A stretch of DNA of 64,000 nt from an uncultured Sutterella sp. (GTDB taxonomy: Bacteria; Pseudomonadota; Gammaproteobacteria; Burkholderiales; Burkholderiaceae_F). Under the pieces are notes generated by a model, which worked only from the letters and a program-made list of their open reading frames with translations, was not told where the DNA came from and made no database searches. The position numbers were made by a program, and so were the translations under genes. This document shows, piece after piece, positions 51,292 to 60,195 of the stretch. Numbering within the stretch: position 1 is the stretch's first letter; each line of letters starts with the position of its first letter. Where the stretch lies: contig CAJKSP010000007.1 of assembly GCA_905202595.1 (NCBI GenBank), positions 6,995-70,994 of the forward strand, given 5' to 3'.

Positions 51292-52518
51292 TCAAAGCGG
51301 CAGGCGGGTCTCGACGATCGTGATCAGCGCGCGCAGCCAGGCGCCGAGCACGGCGTCATTGAAGTCGAAGTGAGGATTGTGAGCGCTGACGCCGCAGTGA
51401 TCCTTGTCGACCATGCCGAACTGAATGTAGACGCCGGGAACGCACTGGGACATGAAGGCAAAGTCTTCAGAGCCCATGCTCGGCGAAAAGTCTGTGAGAA
51501 CAGCTTCGTCGCCGAAGACCCGCTTGAGAGCAGGCTCGAGCGCATCGACAAGCGCCGCATTGTTGACCTGAGACGGGTAGTAGTGCTCGTAGCTAAAGTC
51601 GGCCCGGCAGCCGAACATCTGCGCCGCGCCCTGCGCCGCTTCGCGCAGGCGCTTTTCAACCGTGTCCTGCACGTCTCGGTCAAAGGTGCGCACGGACACT
51701 GAACAGCGGGCGCGCTGCGGGATGACGGTTGGCGCGTTTTCATCGCCTGCGGCGATCCAGCAGGGAGAGAGCACCGCCGGCTTCATGGCGTCGATGTTGC
51801 GGGAAACAATCGTCGGCACAGCCGAGAGGAATTCGACGATGGCAGGCACCGGGTCGATCGTCTGATGCGGCCGCGCGCCGTGGCCGCCGCAGCCTTCCAT
51901 CGTGACCTTGGCAATGTCGGCATTGGCCGTCATGGCGCCGCGGCGCATCTTCATCGAGCCGATCGGCAGCCGCGATTCGCAGTGCATGGCATAGACCTCG
52001 CGGCAGGGGTAGGCCTTGAAGAGGCCGTCGTCAATCATCTTTTTGGCGCCCGACCAGCCTTCTTCGCCCGGCTGGAAGATGAAGACGATTTCGCCCGCAA
52101 AGTGCGGATGGCGCGAGAACCAGAGCGCGGCGGCAAGAAGTCCTGCCGTATGGCCGTCGTGGCCGCAGAGGTGCGCGCAGTTGCTCCGCTGGCTGGCCCA
52201 GGGAAGGCCCGTTTCATCAGGCGCGGGCAGCGCATCCATGTCAGCTCGGATGCCGATCATCGGGCCGGGCTTTTCGCCCTGAAGGCGTGCGGCAAGGCCC
52301 GTTTTGGCAAAGCGGCGGATGTCCGTGAAGCCCATGGCGCGAAGCTCGGCCTCCACTTTGTCGGCGGTGCTGACGGTTTCCATCCCGATTTCAGGATGGC
52401 AGTGAAGATCATGCCGGAAGTCGACGATGCGCTTGGCATCGGCTTCGCCCAAAAGGCTTTCGAGCTTTTCCGGCGGCCTGACCGGCTGAGGAACAGAATT
52501 TGAAGCGGCTTCGTCCAT
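51292..52518 (-). CDS. M20-family amidohydrolase, second copy
   Basis: A 408-residue M20D zinc hydrolase. The ATG chosen follows AGGAGGG; the frame is open upstream without a signal. Metal-binding and catalytic motifs are DLHCHPEIGME (~45-55), CGHDGHTAG, FQPGEEGWSG and, near the end, MGSEDFAFM. It differs from the 25-26 kb paralogue (for example FQPGEE versus FQPAEE), so it probably cleaves a different N-acyl amino acid or dipeptide. It stands alone, with a terminator after it. Confidence 0.92.
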   Translation of the reverse strand: MDEAASNSVPQPVRPPEKLESLLGEADAKRIVDFRHDLHCHPEIGMETVSTADKVEAELRAMGFTDIRRFAKTGLAARLQGEKPGPMIGIRADMDALPAPDETGLPWASQRSNCAHLCGHDGHTAGLLAAALWFSRHPHFAGEIVFIFQPGEEGWSGAKKMIDDGLFKAYPCREVYAMHCESRLPIGSMKMRRGAMTANADIAKVTMEGCGGHGARPHQTIDPVPAIVEFLSAVPTIVSRNIDAMKPAVLSPCWIAAGDENAPTVIPQRARCSVSVRTFDRDVQDTVEKRLREAAQGAAQMFGCRADFSYEHYYPSQVNNAALVDALEPALKRVFGDEAVLTDFSPSMGSEDFAFMSQCVPGVYIQFGMVDKDHCGVSAHNPHFDFNDAVLGAWLRALITIVETRLPL

Positions 52519-52790
52519 GACGGAATCCCTCCTGCGCTTGAAGAATTCGCGCCGGCAGTCCTGTGCTGGAATGCTGCCGGCGCTTCCTTCCATTATGGGT
52601 AGGGCCGTTCAAGCGCATCGCCTGGCGCGCCTTAAGCTTGACCGCGCGAGGATCATCTGAGGAAAAGTCCGCAGACCGCTCAAGGATGCGGGCAGCGATT
52701 CAGATCCCTGGGCTGCACCTGGAGCGCCGGATTCGTGCCTGACGGCGATGAGCAGGAGAGCCTCCCCTCAGGTCCGGCGGCAGGCCAAAG

Positions 52791-52827
52791 AAAAAGCCCC
52801 ATTCTCCAGAAAGCTGGAGAATGGGGC
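52791..52827 (-). terminator. Terminator after the rhodanese gene
   Basis: A near-perfect hairpin, AGCCCCATTCTCCAG pairing with CTGGAGAATGGGGCT across AAAG/CTTT and followed by five T residues on the leftward strand. Confidence 0.92.
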
Positions 52828-52857
52828 TGCATCAGCGAGCAAAAGCTGGCCGGCGGA

Positions 52858-53283
52858 TTATTTCACCAAGCCGTAGGGCCACTGAGAGGTGCCGTACATG
52901 TTGTAGACGTGCTTGTAGCCCGTTTCAACGAGGATCTTGGAAGCCTTTTCAGCGCGAACGCCCGACTTGCACTGGACGAGCACCTTGGCGTTGAAGTCAG
53001 GCACGGCTTCGAGCTTCTGGCCCGGACGAAGCGTGCTGAGCGGTACGTTGACGGCGCCCTTCACATGGCCTTCTGCAAATTCGTTGGGCTCGCGAACGTC
53101 GATCACCACGACGCCGGCTTCAATCATCTTCTTCGCTTCAGCAGGAACCACCTTCTGATAGGCCGGGTTTTCATAGGTGAGCGGCTGCGCCGGCTGCGGA
53201 TTAACGGGCTCGAGAGCCTGAGCGGCTCCCATGGCGAGCGAAACAGCGAGAGCGGCGGCAGCGCCGATCATGCGAAGCTTCAT
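52858..53283 (-). CDS. Periplasmic single-domain rhodanese
   Basis: A 141-residue protein with a signal peptide (cleavage after about AQA, residue 23) and one rhodanese domain. VVVIDVREPNEFAEGHVKGAVNVPLS (core VIDVREPNEFAEGH) precedes the active-site loop VQCKSGVRA, with the catalytic Cys near residue 105. It would transfer sulfane sulfur in the periplasm; the acceptor is unknown. AAGGAG lies ahead of the ATG, and a strong terminator follows. Confidence 0.92.
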   Translation of the reverse strand: MKLRMIGAAAALAVSLAMGAAQALEPVNPQPAQPLTYENPAYQKVVPAEAKKMIEAGVVVIDVREPNEFAEGHVKGAVNVPLSTLRPGQKLEAVPDFNAKVLVQCKSGVRAEKASKILVETGYKHVYNMYGTSQWPYGLVK

Positions 53284-53487
53284 TTCTTATTCTCCTTTTG
53301 TTGGAAATTTGGAATTCAGTAGCTGTGCAAGCTTGGCTTGACGTTCTTCCTGCGATCAGATCATGCAAGCCGAGCCGGCTTCGCCCACACTTTAGCGAAC
53401 TGGTCAGGCGCAGGCAGATGATCTTGAAAGAGAATCGTGCAGAGATAACCCTGTGAATTTCTCATTATTCGGAAGCATTCATTCCGC

Positions 53488-53745
53488 TTATCCGAACAAC
53501 TTGGACCAAAGGCTCTTCTTCTCGAAGGGCTTGCAGTCAAAAGACGTGACGTCATAGCCCGTCGGGGCGAGGGCTGCGCGAAGTGCGGCTTCTGCAACCG
53601 GCAAATCGGTGAGGAGCTCGAGCTGGCCGCGCCGATGCGATGCACGGGCCTTCTTGACGGAGAAAGCTTTTTTGACGGCTTCGCAGACATGCGCTTCGCA
53701 CATGCTGCAGGCCATGCCGTCAATGCCGACGATCGTTTGATACAT
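53488..53745 (-). CDS. Small heavy-metal-associated (HMA) domain protein
   Basis: An 85-residue single-domain protein with the HMA metal-binding motif GMACSMC (Cys13, Cys16). It resembles copper chaperones and MerP-like proteins but lacks a signal peptide, so it is cytoplasmic. The C-terminal FEKKSLWSKLFG extension is polar and basic. A Fur-box-like site lies about 138 bases upstream, so an iron rather than copper role is possible. It is separate from the copA locus 7 kb away. Confidence 0.82.
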   Translation of the reverse strand: MYQTIVGIDGMACSMCEAHVCEAVKKAFSVKKARASHRRGQLELLTDLPVAEAALRAALAPTGYDVTSFDCKPFEKKSLWSKLFG

Positions 53746-53882
53746 GACGCGCCTCCCGGCGGCAGAGAATCTCCAGCTGCGCTTTCAGAGCAGACGCCGC
53801 AGCAATGCCGGACGCTCAGCCTTTTGCGTTCAAGCGCTTCAGACCGAGCGTCGAGAGCGAGCGCAGACAGAGGATTTCGTAA

Positions 53883-53897
53883 TGAGAATAATTTTCA
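53883..53897. promoter_or_regulatory. Fur-box-like operator
   Basis: TGAGAATAATTTTCA matches the Fur 7-1-7 consensus TGATAATNATTATCA at 12 of 14 fixed positions and is itself nearly palindromic. It stands out as AT-rich in a GC-rich region and lies between the divergent HMA protein and dehydrogenase genes. Either could be repressed by iron-loaded Fur. Confidence 0.6.
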
Positions 53898-54009
53898 ATT
53901 CTAGCGCGCGGCGCTTGATTTTTTAAGTCCGGCATTGCGCAAACATTCGGCCTGCGATAGCGTGAGAGCCATTCGGCGCTTGGCGCCAACAAGGCGGAGA
54001 TTGAGACGA

Positions 54010-54831
54010 ATGACAAGTGCACAAGTAGGCGCTGAGCGCCCATCAACAACTGCGGAGCCCTATGCGCTCATTACGGGCGCTTCAAGCGGTCTCGGACGAG
54101 AATTCGCCATGCTGGCCGCTGAAGACGGCTGGAGCCCCGTGCTGGTCGCGCGCTCTTCGGAGAAGCTCCTTGAGTTTGCTGCCCAGCTCAAAAGCCGCTT
54201 CAATGTCAATGCAATAGCGCTGCCGACGGATTTGACGCTGCCCGGCGCGCCGGCTTCTCTTGCCGGAACGCTGGAGGGCCTTGGAATCGAGCCGGGCATT
54301 GTTGTCAATGATGCGGGCTTTGGGGCATTCGGCCCCATGATCCGCATGGACCGAGCAAACTGCCGGCGCATGATCGACCTCAATGTGCAGGCGCTCACGG
54401 AGCTTTCGCTCATCTATGCAAAGACTATGGCGGATCGCGGAGCCGGCCGCATTCTCAACATTGCATCGACAGCGGCCTTTCAAACGTGTCCGTTCCTGGG
54501 CGTCTATGGGGCGACGAAAGCTTATGTGCTGTCCTTTACGGAAGCGCTTTCTGAAGAGCTTCGAGGAACGGGCGTGACGGCCACGGCTTTCTGTCCTGGA
54601 CCGACCCGCACGAATTTCGGCACGGCAGCCGGGCTAGAGGCTGATTCGCCTTTTGACCGCTTCGCGAAAGATGCGCCCGAAGTGGCTCGGGCAGGCTGGC
54701 GCGGCATGATGGCGGGAAAGGCTGTCGTCACTTATGGCGCCTTTAATACAGTGGGGGCCTTCTTTGGCAGCAAGATGCCCCGTTCGGTTGTGCGCTTCAT
54801 GTCGGCGACGCTTTTGAAAAAGATGAAGTAG
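54010..54831 (+). CDS. Short-chain dehydrogenase/reductase
   Basis: A 273-residue classical SDR. The NAD(P)-binding TGASSGLG motif lies near residue 23, NDAG near residue 100, and the catalytic Ser and Tyr-x3-Lys (YGATK) near residues 155-175. The ATG used follows GGAG and avoids an unsupported basic N-terminal extension. It resembles DltE/YqjQ-like SDRs rather than FabG; the substrate is unknown. It diverges from the HMA gene across the Fur-box-like site. Confidence 0.9.
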   Translation: MTSAQVGAERPSTTAEPYALITGASSGLGREFAMLAAEDGWSPVLVARSSEKLLEFAAQLKSRFNVNAIALPTDLTLPGAPASLAGTLEGLGIEPGIVVNDAGFGAFGPMIRMDRANCRRMIDLNVQALTELSLIYAKTMADRGAGRILNIASTAAFQTCPFLGVYGATKAYVLSFTEALSEELRGTGVTATAFCPGPTRTNFGTAAGLEADSPFDRFAKDAPEVARAGWRGMMAGKAVVTYGAFNTVGAFFGSKMPRSVVRFMSATLLKKMK

Positions 54832-55073
54832 TGCCTGGCCGACGTTCGGCAGCAGTGCGTTCTCAAAAGTTGATTGATGCGTGAATTGCATGCGTTTTTG
54901 AGGTAATTGGCGTATAGATGGCTTTCGTTTGAGTGAATTGGGCAGTTTTTGTAGAAAAAGCGAAAACTGTGCCAGGCGGCCTGACGCCAAAATAGGCTCA
55001 GATAAAGAGCTGCCCGGGGCTCATCCATGAATGAGCTTTTCAGGCGGCGCGATTCTTGCATAGGAGTCTGGCT

Positions 55074-55649
55074 GTGAAACTCTTCGATTCAATCTCACGC
55101 CGCACTTGCCTCGCTGCTGCGGGCGCGCTTGCTGCGGGCGCCTTCCTCCCTCGCGCATCTTGGGCTGCTGAAGGACAGAAGGCTTTGATCATCTACTATT
55201 CGCGCTCCGGCAATACCGAGCAGCTGGCGCGCTTCATCGCCGAGCGCACGAAGCTCTCTCTGCTCAAGCTTGAGGTCAAGGAGCCTTATGCAGCAGCCTA
55301 CGGCGACATGACGGGCATCGCGCGGGAAGAAGTCCGCTCCAAGAAGCGCCGAGAACTCGCGACGAGCATCCCTGATTTGTCAGGATTTGATGCCGTCTTT
55401 ATCGGCAGTCCCTATTGGTGGGGGAGCCTCTCGGTGCCGATGGCTACTTTCCTCATGGATCATCCGCTCGACGGGAAGACGATTTACCCCTTCATTACAT
55501 CGGGAAGCTCGTCGCCCTCTGGCGCTCTGAACCGAATCGCCGAACTCTGCCCGCGTGCAAAGATGGGCGAGCACTTTTATGTGCCGGGCAGCGGTGCCCG
55601 AGGCGCTCAGAGCGATGTGAACGCCTGGCTGGCCAAAATCGGCTTTTAA
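55074..55649 (+). CDS. Tat-exported flavodoxin-like protein
   Basis: A 191-residue protein read from a GTG preceded by TAGGAG. The N-terminus (SRRTCLAAAGALAAGAF) is a twin-arginine signal, cleaved near ASWAA (~30). The mature part is a flavodoxin fold, with phosphate-binding loop YYSRSGNTEQLA (~42-53) and a SPYWWGSLSVPMATFL segment (core GSPYWWGS). Flavodoxins are normally cytoplasmic; export of a pre-folded, FMN-loaded one fits Tat use and suggests a periplasmic electron-transfer or reductase role. A terminator follows. Confidence 0.86.
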   Translation: MKLFDSISRRTCLAAAGALAAGAFLPRASWAAEGQKALIIYYSRSGNTEQLARFIAERTKLSLLKLEVKEPYAAAYGDMTGIAREEVRSKKRRELATSIPDLSGFDAVFIGSPYWWGSLSVPMATFLMDHPLDGKTIYPFITSGSSSPSGALNRIAELCPRAKMGEHFYVPGSGARGAQSDVNAWLAKIGF

Positions 55650-55684
55650 AGTCCGACCGTTTCTTTAAGCTGCGAATCTACGCG

Positions 55685-55730
55685 AAACCGCCGAAATGCC
55701 GAGGTAATACCTCAGCTTCGGCGGTTTTTT
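55685..55730 (+). terminator. Terminator after the flavodoxin-like gene
   Basis: AAACCGCCGAA pairs with TTCGGCGGTTT, with a nested GAGGTAATACCTC hairpin, and a run of T residues follows. Confidence 0.88.
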
Positions 55731-56131
55731 GCGCAGGCCTGCCTTTCAATGCAGCCTGCGCTCCGCTACTCTGAAGAAACAGGGCCGCTTCGCGGAAGCG
55801 GCGCCCTTCATCAATCTCCCGCCCGCGGTCCCGCGGGGATCGCTTCGGCATGCAGCCGGCTCAAGCGGCGGGAGAGCGCAGACGCATCGCGCTGCCCAGC
55901 ATGGCGGCGTCCCCCTTGATGACGCCTGCGAGAGCGGATACGTGCAGAGCAGCTGCGGCCTCTTCGGCAGGCCAGCCGGTGAATCCTCTGCTTCTGCCCA
56001 GGCCGCGCTTTTTCAGCCGATTCCCCATATTTGCCATTCGCCGCCGAGCGCTTTGAGCTGAGTTTGTGGCCGCTTGCAAATCCGCCCCTCAGCCGCTGCA
56101 GCGAATGCGCTGCCAGAAGGACAAAACCATC
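55731..56131. other. Intergenic region before the MetQ-like gene
   Basis: About 400 bases. A short leftward frame (72 codons) has weak likeness to a helical protein fragment but no start signal or family match. No riboswitch or operator was recognised. A promoter for the next gene must lie here. Confidence 0.45.
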
Positions 56132-56986
56132 ATGAACCGTCTCGCTTTCCTCAAACTCGCTTCCGCCGCTCTCATTTCAGGCGCCTTTGCCGTCAGCCTT
56201 GCCGGCTGCGGCGACAAGAAGGAGGCCGCAGCGCCCGCTGGCGGCGAGACTCAGGCCGCAGCGCCGGCGAAGACGCTCACAGTGGGCGTCAATCCCGTGC
56301 CGGGCGGCGACATCATGAAGTTCCTGCAGCCGGTCTTCAAGAAGCAGGGCATTGAACTCAAAATTGTCGAGTTTTCAGATTATGTTCAGCCGAATCTTGC
56401 GCTTGCAGATGGCTCGATCGACGCGAATCTGTTCCAGCACGGGCCTTACCTTGAAGACTTTGCCAAGCAGCACAATCTGAAGATCGCAGCGCTTACTACG
56501 ACCTACATTGCGCCTCTCGGCGTCTACTCGAAGACGCTGAAAAAGCCGGCTGACATTGCCGAAGGAGCGACGGTTGCCGTGCCGAACGATCCGACGAACG
56601 GCAGCCGCGCCTTGCGTCTCCTTGAGCAGGAGGGCCTCATCGGCATCCGCAAGGATGCGCCTTTCTTGGTGTCGCCGGCGGATATCGATCAGAATCCGAA
56701 GCATCTCAAAGTGGTTGAGGTCGAAGCCGCGCAGCTGCCGCGCTCGCTTGAGGATGCGGCGATTGCCGTCATCAACTGCACCTTCGCGCTCGGTGCCGGA
56801 CTTAATCCCGTGAAGGACGCCATTGCCATCGAATCGAAGGATTCTCCTTACGCCAACGTTGTGGCCATCCGCATCGGCGATGAGAACCGTCCGGAAATTC
56901 AGCTGCTGAAGAAGGAAGTTCGCACGCCTGAAGTGAAGAAGTTCATTGAGGAACATTTCAAGGGTTCGCTCGTTCCGACTTTCTAA
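56132..56986 (+). CDS. MetQ/NlpA-family substrate-binding lipoprotein
   Basis: A 284-residue lipoprotein with lipobox LAGC near residue 27. The binding fold shows VGVNPVPGGDIMKFLQPVFKK (core VGVNPVPGG), YVQPNLALADGSIDANLFQHGPYL (core DANLFQHGPYL) and VAVPNDPTNGSRAL, all typical of MetQ. It probably binds methionine or a related amino acid. No metN or metI gene is adjacent, so the transporter must lie elsewhere. AGAAGGA precedes the ATG. A hairpin ends it before the next importer operon. Confidence 0.9.
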   Translation: MNRLAFLKLASAALISGAFAVSLAGCGDKKEAAAPAGGETQAAAPAKTLTVGVNPVPGGDIMKFLQPVFKKQGIELKIVEFSDYVQPNLALADGSIDANLFQHGPYLEDFAKQHNLKIAALTTTYIAPLGVYSKTLKKPADIAEGATVAVPNDPTNGSRALRLLEQEGLIGIRKDAPFLVSPADIDQNPKHLKVVEVEAAQLPRSLEDAAIAVINCTFALGAGLNPVKDAIAIESKDSPYANVVAIRIGDENRPEIQLLKKEVRTPEVKKFIEEHFKGSLVPTF

Positions 56987-57014
56987 AGCCAACGTTGGTT
57001 GAGTTATTTCACCG

Positions 57015-57055
57015 GCGCCGCTTCGAGTCTTCAAAGCCGAAGCGGCGCTTGCGTT
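57015..57055 (+). terminator. Probable terminator after the MetQ-like gene
   Basis: GCGCCGCTTCG pairs with CGAAGCGGCGC across an 11-base loop, followed by TTGCGTTT, a modest T-run. Confidence 0.65.
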
Positions 57056-57228
57056 TAATTCCCTCCTTGTTGCGGGGACTCATCGAATCTAGCGGACTCG
57101 GCTTAGGGGGTTCTCTTTAGTTTGATGGGAGCATCTTTGGGTTTAGGCCGGATAATCGTAAAAAAAGCTTCCCTGCGCGTTTGACTTGTTCATAAAAAGG
57201 GAGGCGCTGCTTTTGAGGAGTACGCATC

Positions 57229-58248
57229 ATGAAGATCACCGCCAAGCTCTCCCGCCGCACGCTCGGCGCCGCCTGCCTAGCTGCGCTTGTCGCGCTGTCG
57301 GGCTGCGGAAAGGAAGAGGCGAAGCCCGCAGCGGGGACGGCCGCTGCGGCTTCTGAGCCGATTCCGATCGGCATCGTTCAGCTCGTTGAGCACGACGCGC
57401 TTGATGCCGCTGTGCGCGGCATCGTCGACGGCTTGGCCGAGCGCGGCTGGAAGGACGGCGAAAAGATCAAGATCGACCGCCAGAATGCACAGGCCGATCA
57501 GTCGAATCTGCGCAACATCGCCACGCGCTTCGTCTCCGACAAGGACCGCATCATCTTCGCCGTGGCAACGCCTGCTGCACAGTCGATGGCAACCGCCGCA
57601 CGCGATACGCCGATTGTCGCTACAGCCATTACGGACTTCGTTTCCGCAAAGCTCGTGAAGTCTGACGAAGCGCCCGGCGGCAACGTTACGGGCGTCTCGG
57701 ACCTCGGCCCGATTGAAGAGCAGTTCAAGCTCCTCATGAAGCTCGTCCCGAATGCGAAGACGATCGGCACCATTTACAACTCGAGCGAAATCAACTCCGC
57801 CTACCAGGTTGAGCTGCTGAAGGCTGCGGCAAAGAAGGCCGGCATTACGGTGCTCGAAGCGACGGTTTCGAACGTGAACGACATCCAGCAGGCGGCCAAT
57901 TCTCTCATCGGCAAGGTCGACGGCCTCTATCTGCCGACGGACAACGTCATTGCCTCGGCAGTGCCTGCGCTCGTGAAGGTGACGAATCCGGCTAAGATTC
58001 CGACGGTTGCAGGCGAAATCGGCATGGTGTCGAACGGCCTTCTCGGCTCGGTGTCTGTCGACTACTACGAGCTCGGCAAGATGACCGGCCGCATGGGCGC
58101 CGACATTCTCGAAGGCAAGGCCAAGCCCGCTACGATGCCCGTGCAGCACGTGAAGGAAGGTCAGCTCGTCTTCAATCTCAAGGCGGCCAAGGCCATCGGC
58201 TTTGAGGTTCCGGCAGATCTTCTGAAGAACGCCAAGACGTTTGAATAG
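57229..58248 (+). CDS. TrpX-type ABC transporter substrate-binding lipoprotein
   Basis: A 339-residue lipoprotein (LSGC, Cys25) of the ABC_sub_bind (TrpX/YcjX-like) family. Family blocks include IGIVQLVEHDALDAAVRG, VTGVSDLGPIEEQFKLL and TIYNSSEINSAYQVELLK (each in part). It binds a small organic substrate, possibly an aromatic amino acid, in the periplasm. It is first of a three-gene importer operon with permease and ATPase. GAGGAG is placed before the ATG. Confidence 0.9.
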   Translation: MKITAKLSRRTLGAACLAALVALSGCGKEEAKPAAGTAAAASEPIPIGIVQLVEHDALDAAVRGIVDGLAERGWKDGEKIKIDRQNAQADQSNLRNIATRFVSDKDRIIFAVATPAAQSMATAARDTPIVATAITDFVSAKLVKSDEAPGGNVTGVSDLGPIEEQFKLLMKLVPNAKTIGTIYNSSEINSAYQVELLKAAAKKAGITVLEATVSNVNDIQQAANSLIGKVDGLYLPTDNVIASAVPALVKVTNPAKIPTVAGEIGMVSNGLLGSVSVDYYELGKMTGRMGADILEGKAKPATMPVQHVKEGQLVFNLKAAKAIGFEVPADLLKNAKTFE

Positions 58249-58393
58249 GCGGACAGCGCTCTTCGCTCTCTAGTCGGCGCTCCGGCCTTGCAGCAAGCAG
58301 GGTCGAAGCGCCGATGCTTCTCGGGCGGCGCCGCTTTTGAGCTCAAAGCCTGCGATTACGCATCAACTAAAGCAAAAAGAAAGGAAAACCCTC

Positions 58394-59281
58394 ATGATCG
58401 ATCTCATCCTCTCAACGGTGGGGCAGGGCCTGCAGTGGTCCGTGATGGCCATCGGCGTCTTCCTCACGTTCAGGATTCTCGACATTGCCGACCTGTCTGT
58501 GGAAGGCACGTTCCCGCTCGGCGCAGCCATTGCGGCGACGGTGATCGTTTCAGGCGGCGGCATTGCGCTCGCCTTCTTTCTCGCGCTGATCGGCGGCGCG
58601 ATCGCTGGCGGCGTGACGGGCTTTCTCACGACGAAGCTCCGCATCCCGGCGCTTCTCTCCGGCATTCTGACGATGATCGGCCTCTATTCCGTGAACCTTC
58701 ACGTGATGGGCAAGTCCAACATCGGCCTGCTGCAGGATGAGACGGTCTTTACGCTCGTCGAGAAGCTTACGGGCCTCGGCGTCGCCGAGAGCGGCCTCAT
58801 CGTGGGGCTCGTCATCGCCGTCATCGTGGGCGAGATCGTCTATTGGTTCTTCGGCACGGAGCTCGGCACCGCCGTGCGCGCGACGGGCTTCAATCCGCAG
58901 ATGGCCCGCGCGCAGGGCATCAATACGAGCTTCATGGTCGTCCTCGGACTCGTCGTCTCCAATGCGCTCGTGGCGCTCTCGGGCGCTGCCGTCGCTCAGG
59001 CGAACGGCTTTGCCGATGTCGGCATGGGCGTCGGCACGATCGTAATCGGCCTCGCTTCCGTCATCATCGGCGAAGTGCTCTTCGGGCCGCGCTCCTTCAA
59101 GACGTCGCTTCTTGCCGTCGTGGCCGGCTCGATCATCTACCGCATCGTGATCGCCGTCGTGCTCGAGCTCGGCATGCCGCCCAACGATCTGAAGCTCTTC
59201 ACCGCCGTCCTTGTGGCGCTCGCGCTTTCGATGCCGCTTCTCAAGGCCAAGCTCTCCGCGCGCTCGGTTCGGGGCGCCTGA
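58394..59281 (+). CDS. ABC transporter permease (TrpY type)
   Basis: A 295-residue membrane protein with about eight transmembrane segments of the BPD_transp_2-like family, partner of the preceding binding protein. The ATG is preceded by AAAGGAAA. RATGFNPQMARAQGINTSFM, with core GFNPQMARAQGI, is the conserved cytoplasmic loop that contacts the ATPase. It is in one operon with the binding protein and the ATPase gene 52 bases downstream. Confidence 0.92.
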   Translation: MIDLILSTVGQGLQWSVMAIGVFLTFRILDIADLSVEGTFPLGAAIAATVIVSGGGIALAFFLALIGGAIAGGVTGFLTTKLRIPALLSGILTMIGLYSVNLHVMGKSNIGLLQDETVFTLVEKLTGLGVAESGLIVGLVIAVIVGEIVYWFFGTELGTAVRATGFNPQMARAQGINTSFMVVLGLVVSNALVALSGAAVAQANGFADVGMGVGTIVIGLASVIIGEVLFGPRSFKTSLLAVVAGSIIYRIVIAVVLELGMPPNDLKLFTAVLVALALSMPLLKAKLSARSVRGA

Positions 59282-59333
59282 TCAGGCATGAAGCATTCAC
59301 CAGACAAGAACAAAGAGAAGGAAGGAACAAGTC

Positions 59334-60128
59334 ATGCTCGTTCTGGAGAACATCCGCAAGACCTTTTTCCCCGGCACGCCCAATGAGAAGAAGGCGCTTC
59401 GCGGGATCACGCTCACGCTTGAGGACGGCGACTTCTGCACGGTGATCGGCTCGAACGGCGCCGGCAAGTCGACGCTGCTCAATGCCATCGCAGGCGTCTT
59501 TCCGATTGATGCCGGACGCATCGAGATCGACGGACGCGACATCACCCGCATGCCGGAGCACAAGCGCGCAGCCTTCATCGGCCGCGTCTTCCAGGATCCC
59601 ATGATGGGCACGGCGGCCGGCATGATGATCGAAGAGAATCTCGCCATTGCCGACCGCCGCGGACAGCGGCCGACGCTGCGCTGGAGCGAGCGCAAGGATC
59701 GCCGCGAATACTTCAGAAATCTCGTGGCGGGTCTTGGCCTCGGCCTTGAGGCGCGCATGTCGGCTCATGTCGGCACGCTTTCCGGCGGCCAGCGCCAGGC
59801 GCTGACGCTTCTGATGGCGACGCTCAAGCGGCCGCATCTGCTGCTTCTTGACGAGCACACGGCTGCGCTGGATCCGAAGACCGCAGAGAAAGTGCTTGCT
59901 ATCACGAACCGCATCGTGACGGAGCAGAAGCTCACGACGCTCATGATCACGCACAACATGCGCGATGCGCTTCGCTTCGGAAACCGCCTGCTGATGTTCC
60001 ACGACGGGCAGAAGATTCTCGACGTCCGCGGCGAAGAGAAGGCGAAGCTCACGCCGATGGATCTGCTGCGATTCTTCGAGCAGACGGGCGACGGCCTTTC
60101 TGACAAGATGGTGCTTTCCGCCTCTTGA
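59334..60128 (+). CDS. ABC transporter ATP-binding protein (TrpZ type)
   Basis: A 264-residue ATPase. Walker A (GSNGAGKSTLL, ~39-49), Q-loop (VFQDP), ABC signature (LSGGQRQALTL), Walker B (LLLLDEHTAALD) and the switch His (MITHN) are all intact. It powers import by the preceding permease and binding protein. It ends the operon. Confidence 0.95.
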   Translation: MLVLENIRKTFFPGTPNEKKALRGITLTLEDGDFCTVIGSNGAGKSTLLNAIAGVFPIDAGRIEIDGRDITRMPEHKRAAFIGRVFQDPMMGTAAGMMIEENLAIADRRGQRPTLRWSERKDRREYFRNLVAGLGLGLEARMSAHVGTLSGGQRQALTLLMATLKRPHLLLLDEHTAALDPKTAEKVLAITNRIVTEQKLTTLMITHNMRDALRFGNRLLMFHDGQKILDVRGEEKAKLTPMDLLRFFEQTGDGLSDKMVLSAS

Positions 60129-60151
60129 TGCATGGCGCCGCAAGTGCTTTC

Positions 60152-60187
60152 GCGGCCCGGGGGCCTCAAGGCCTGCGGGCCGCTTCT
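60152..60187. terminator. Hairpin between the importer operon and ogt
   Basis: GCGGCCCG pairs with CGGGCCGC around a second small stem (GGCCT/AGGCC), then TTCTGTT. It lies between convergent genes; the T-run is weak on both sides. Confidence 0.5.
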
Positions 60188-60195
60188 GTTATGCG

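Noticed and set aside
54010..54831. The short-chain dehydrogenase as the missing polyene ketoreductase
   Set aside because: It is more like DltE-type SDRs than FabG, lies outside the cluster beyond two terminators, and is linked to a Fur-like site instead.
55861..56079. A 72-codon leftward frame in the gap before the MetQ-like gene, with a stretch faintly like a homoserine kinase end
   Set aside because: The likeness covers only ~25 residues, there is no start signal, and neighbouring frames do not continue it.
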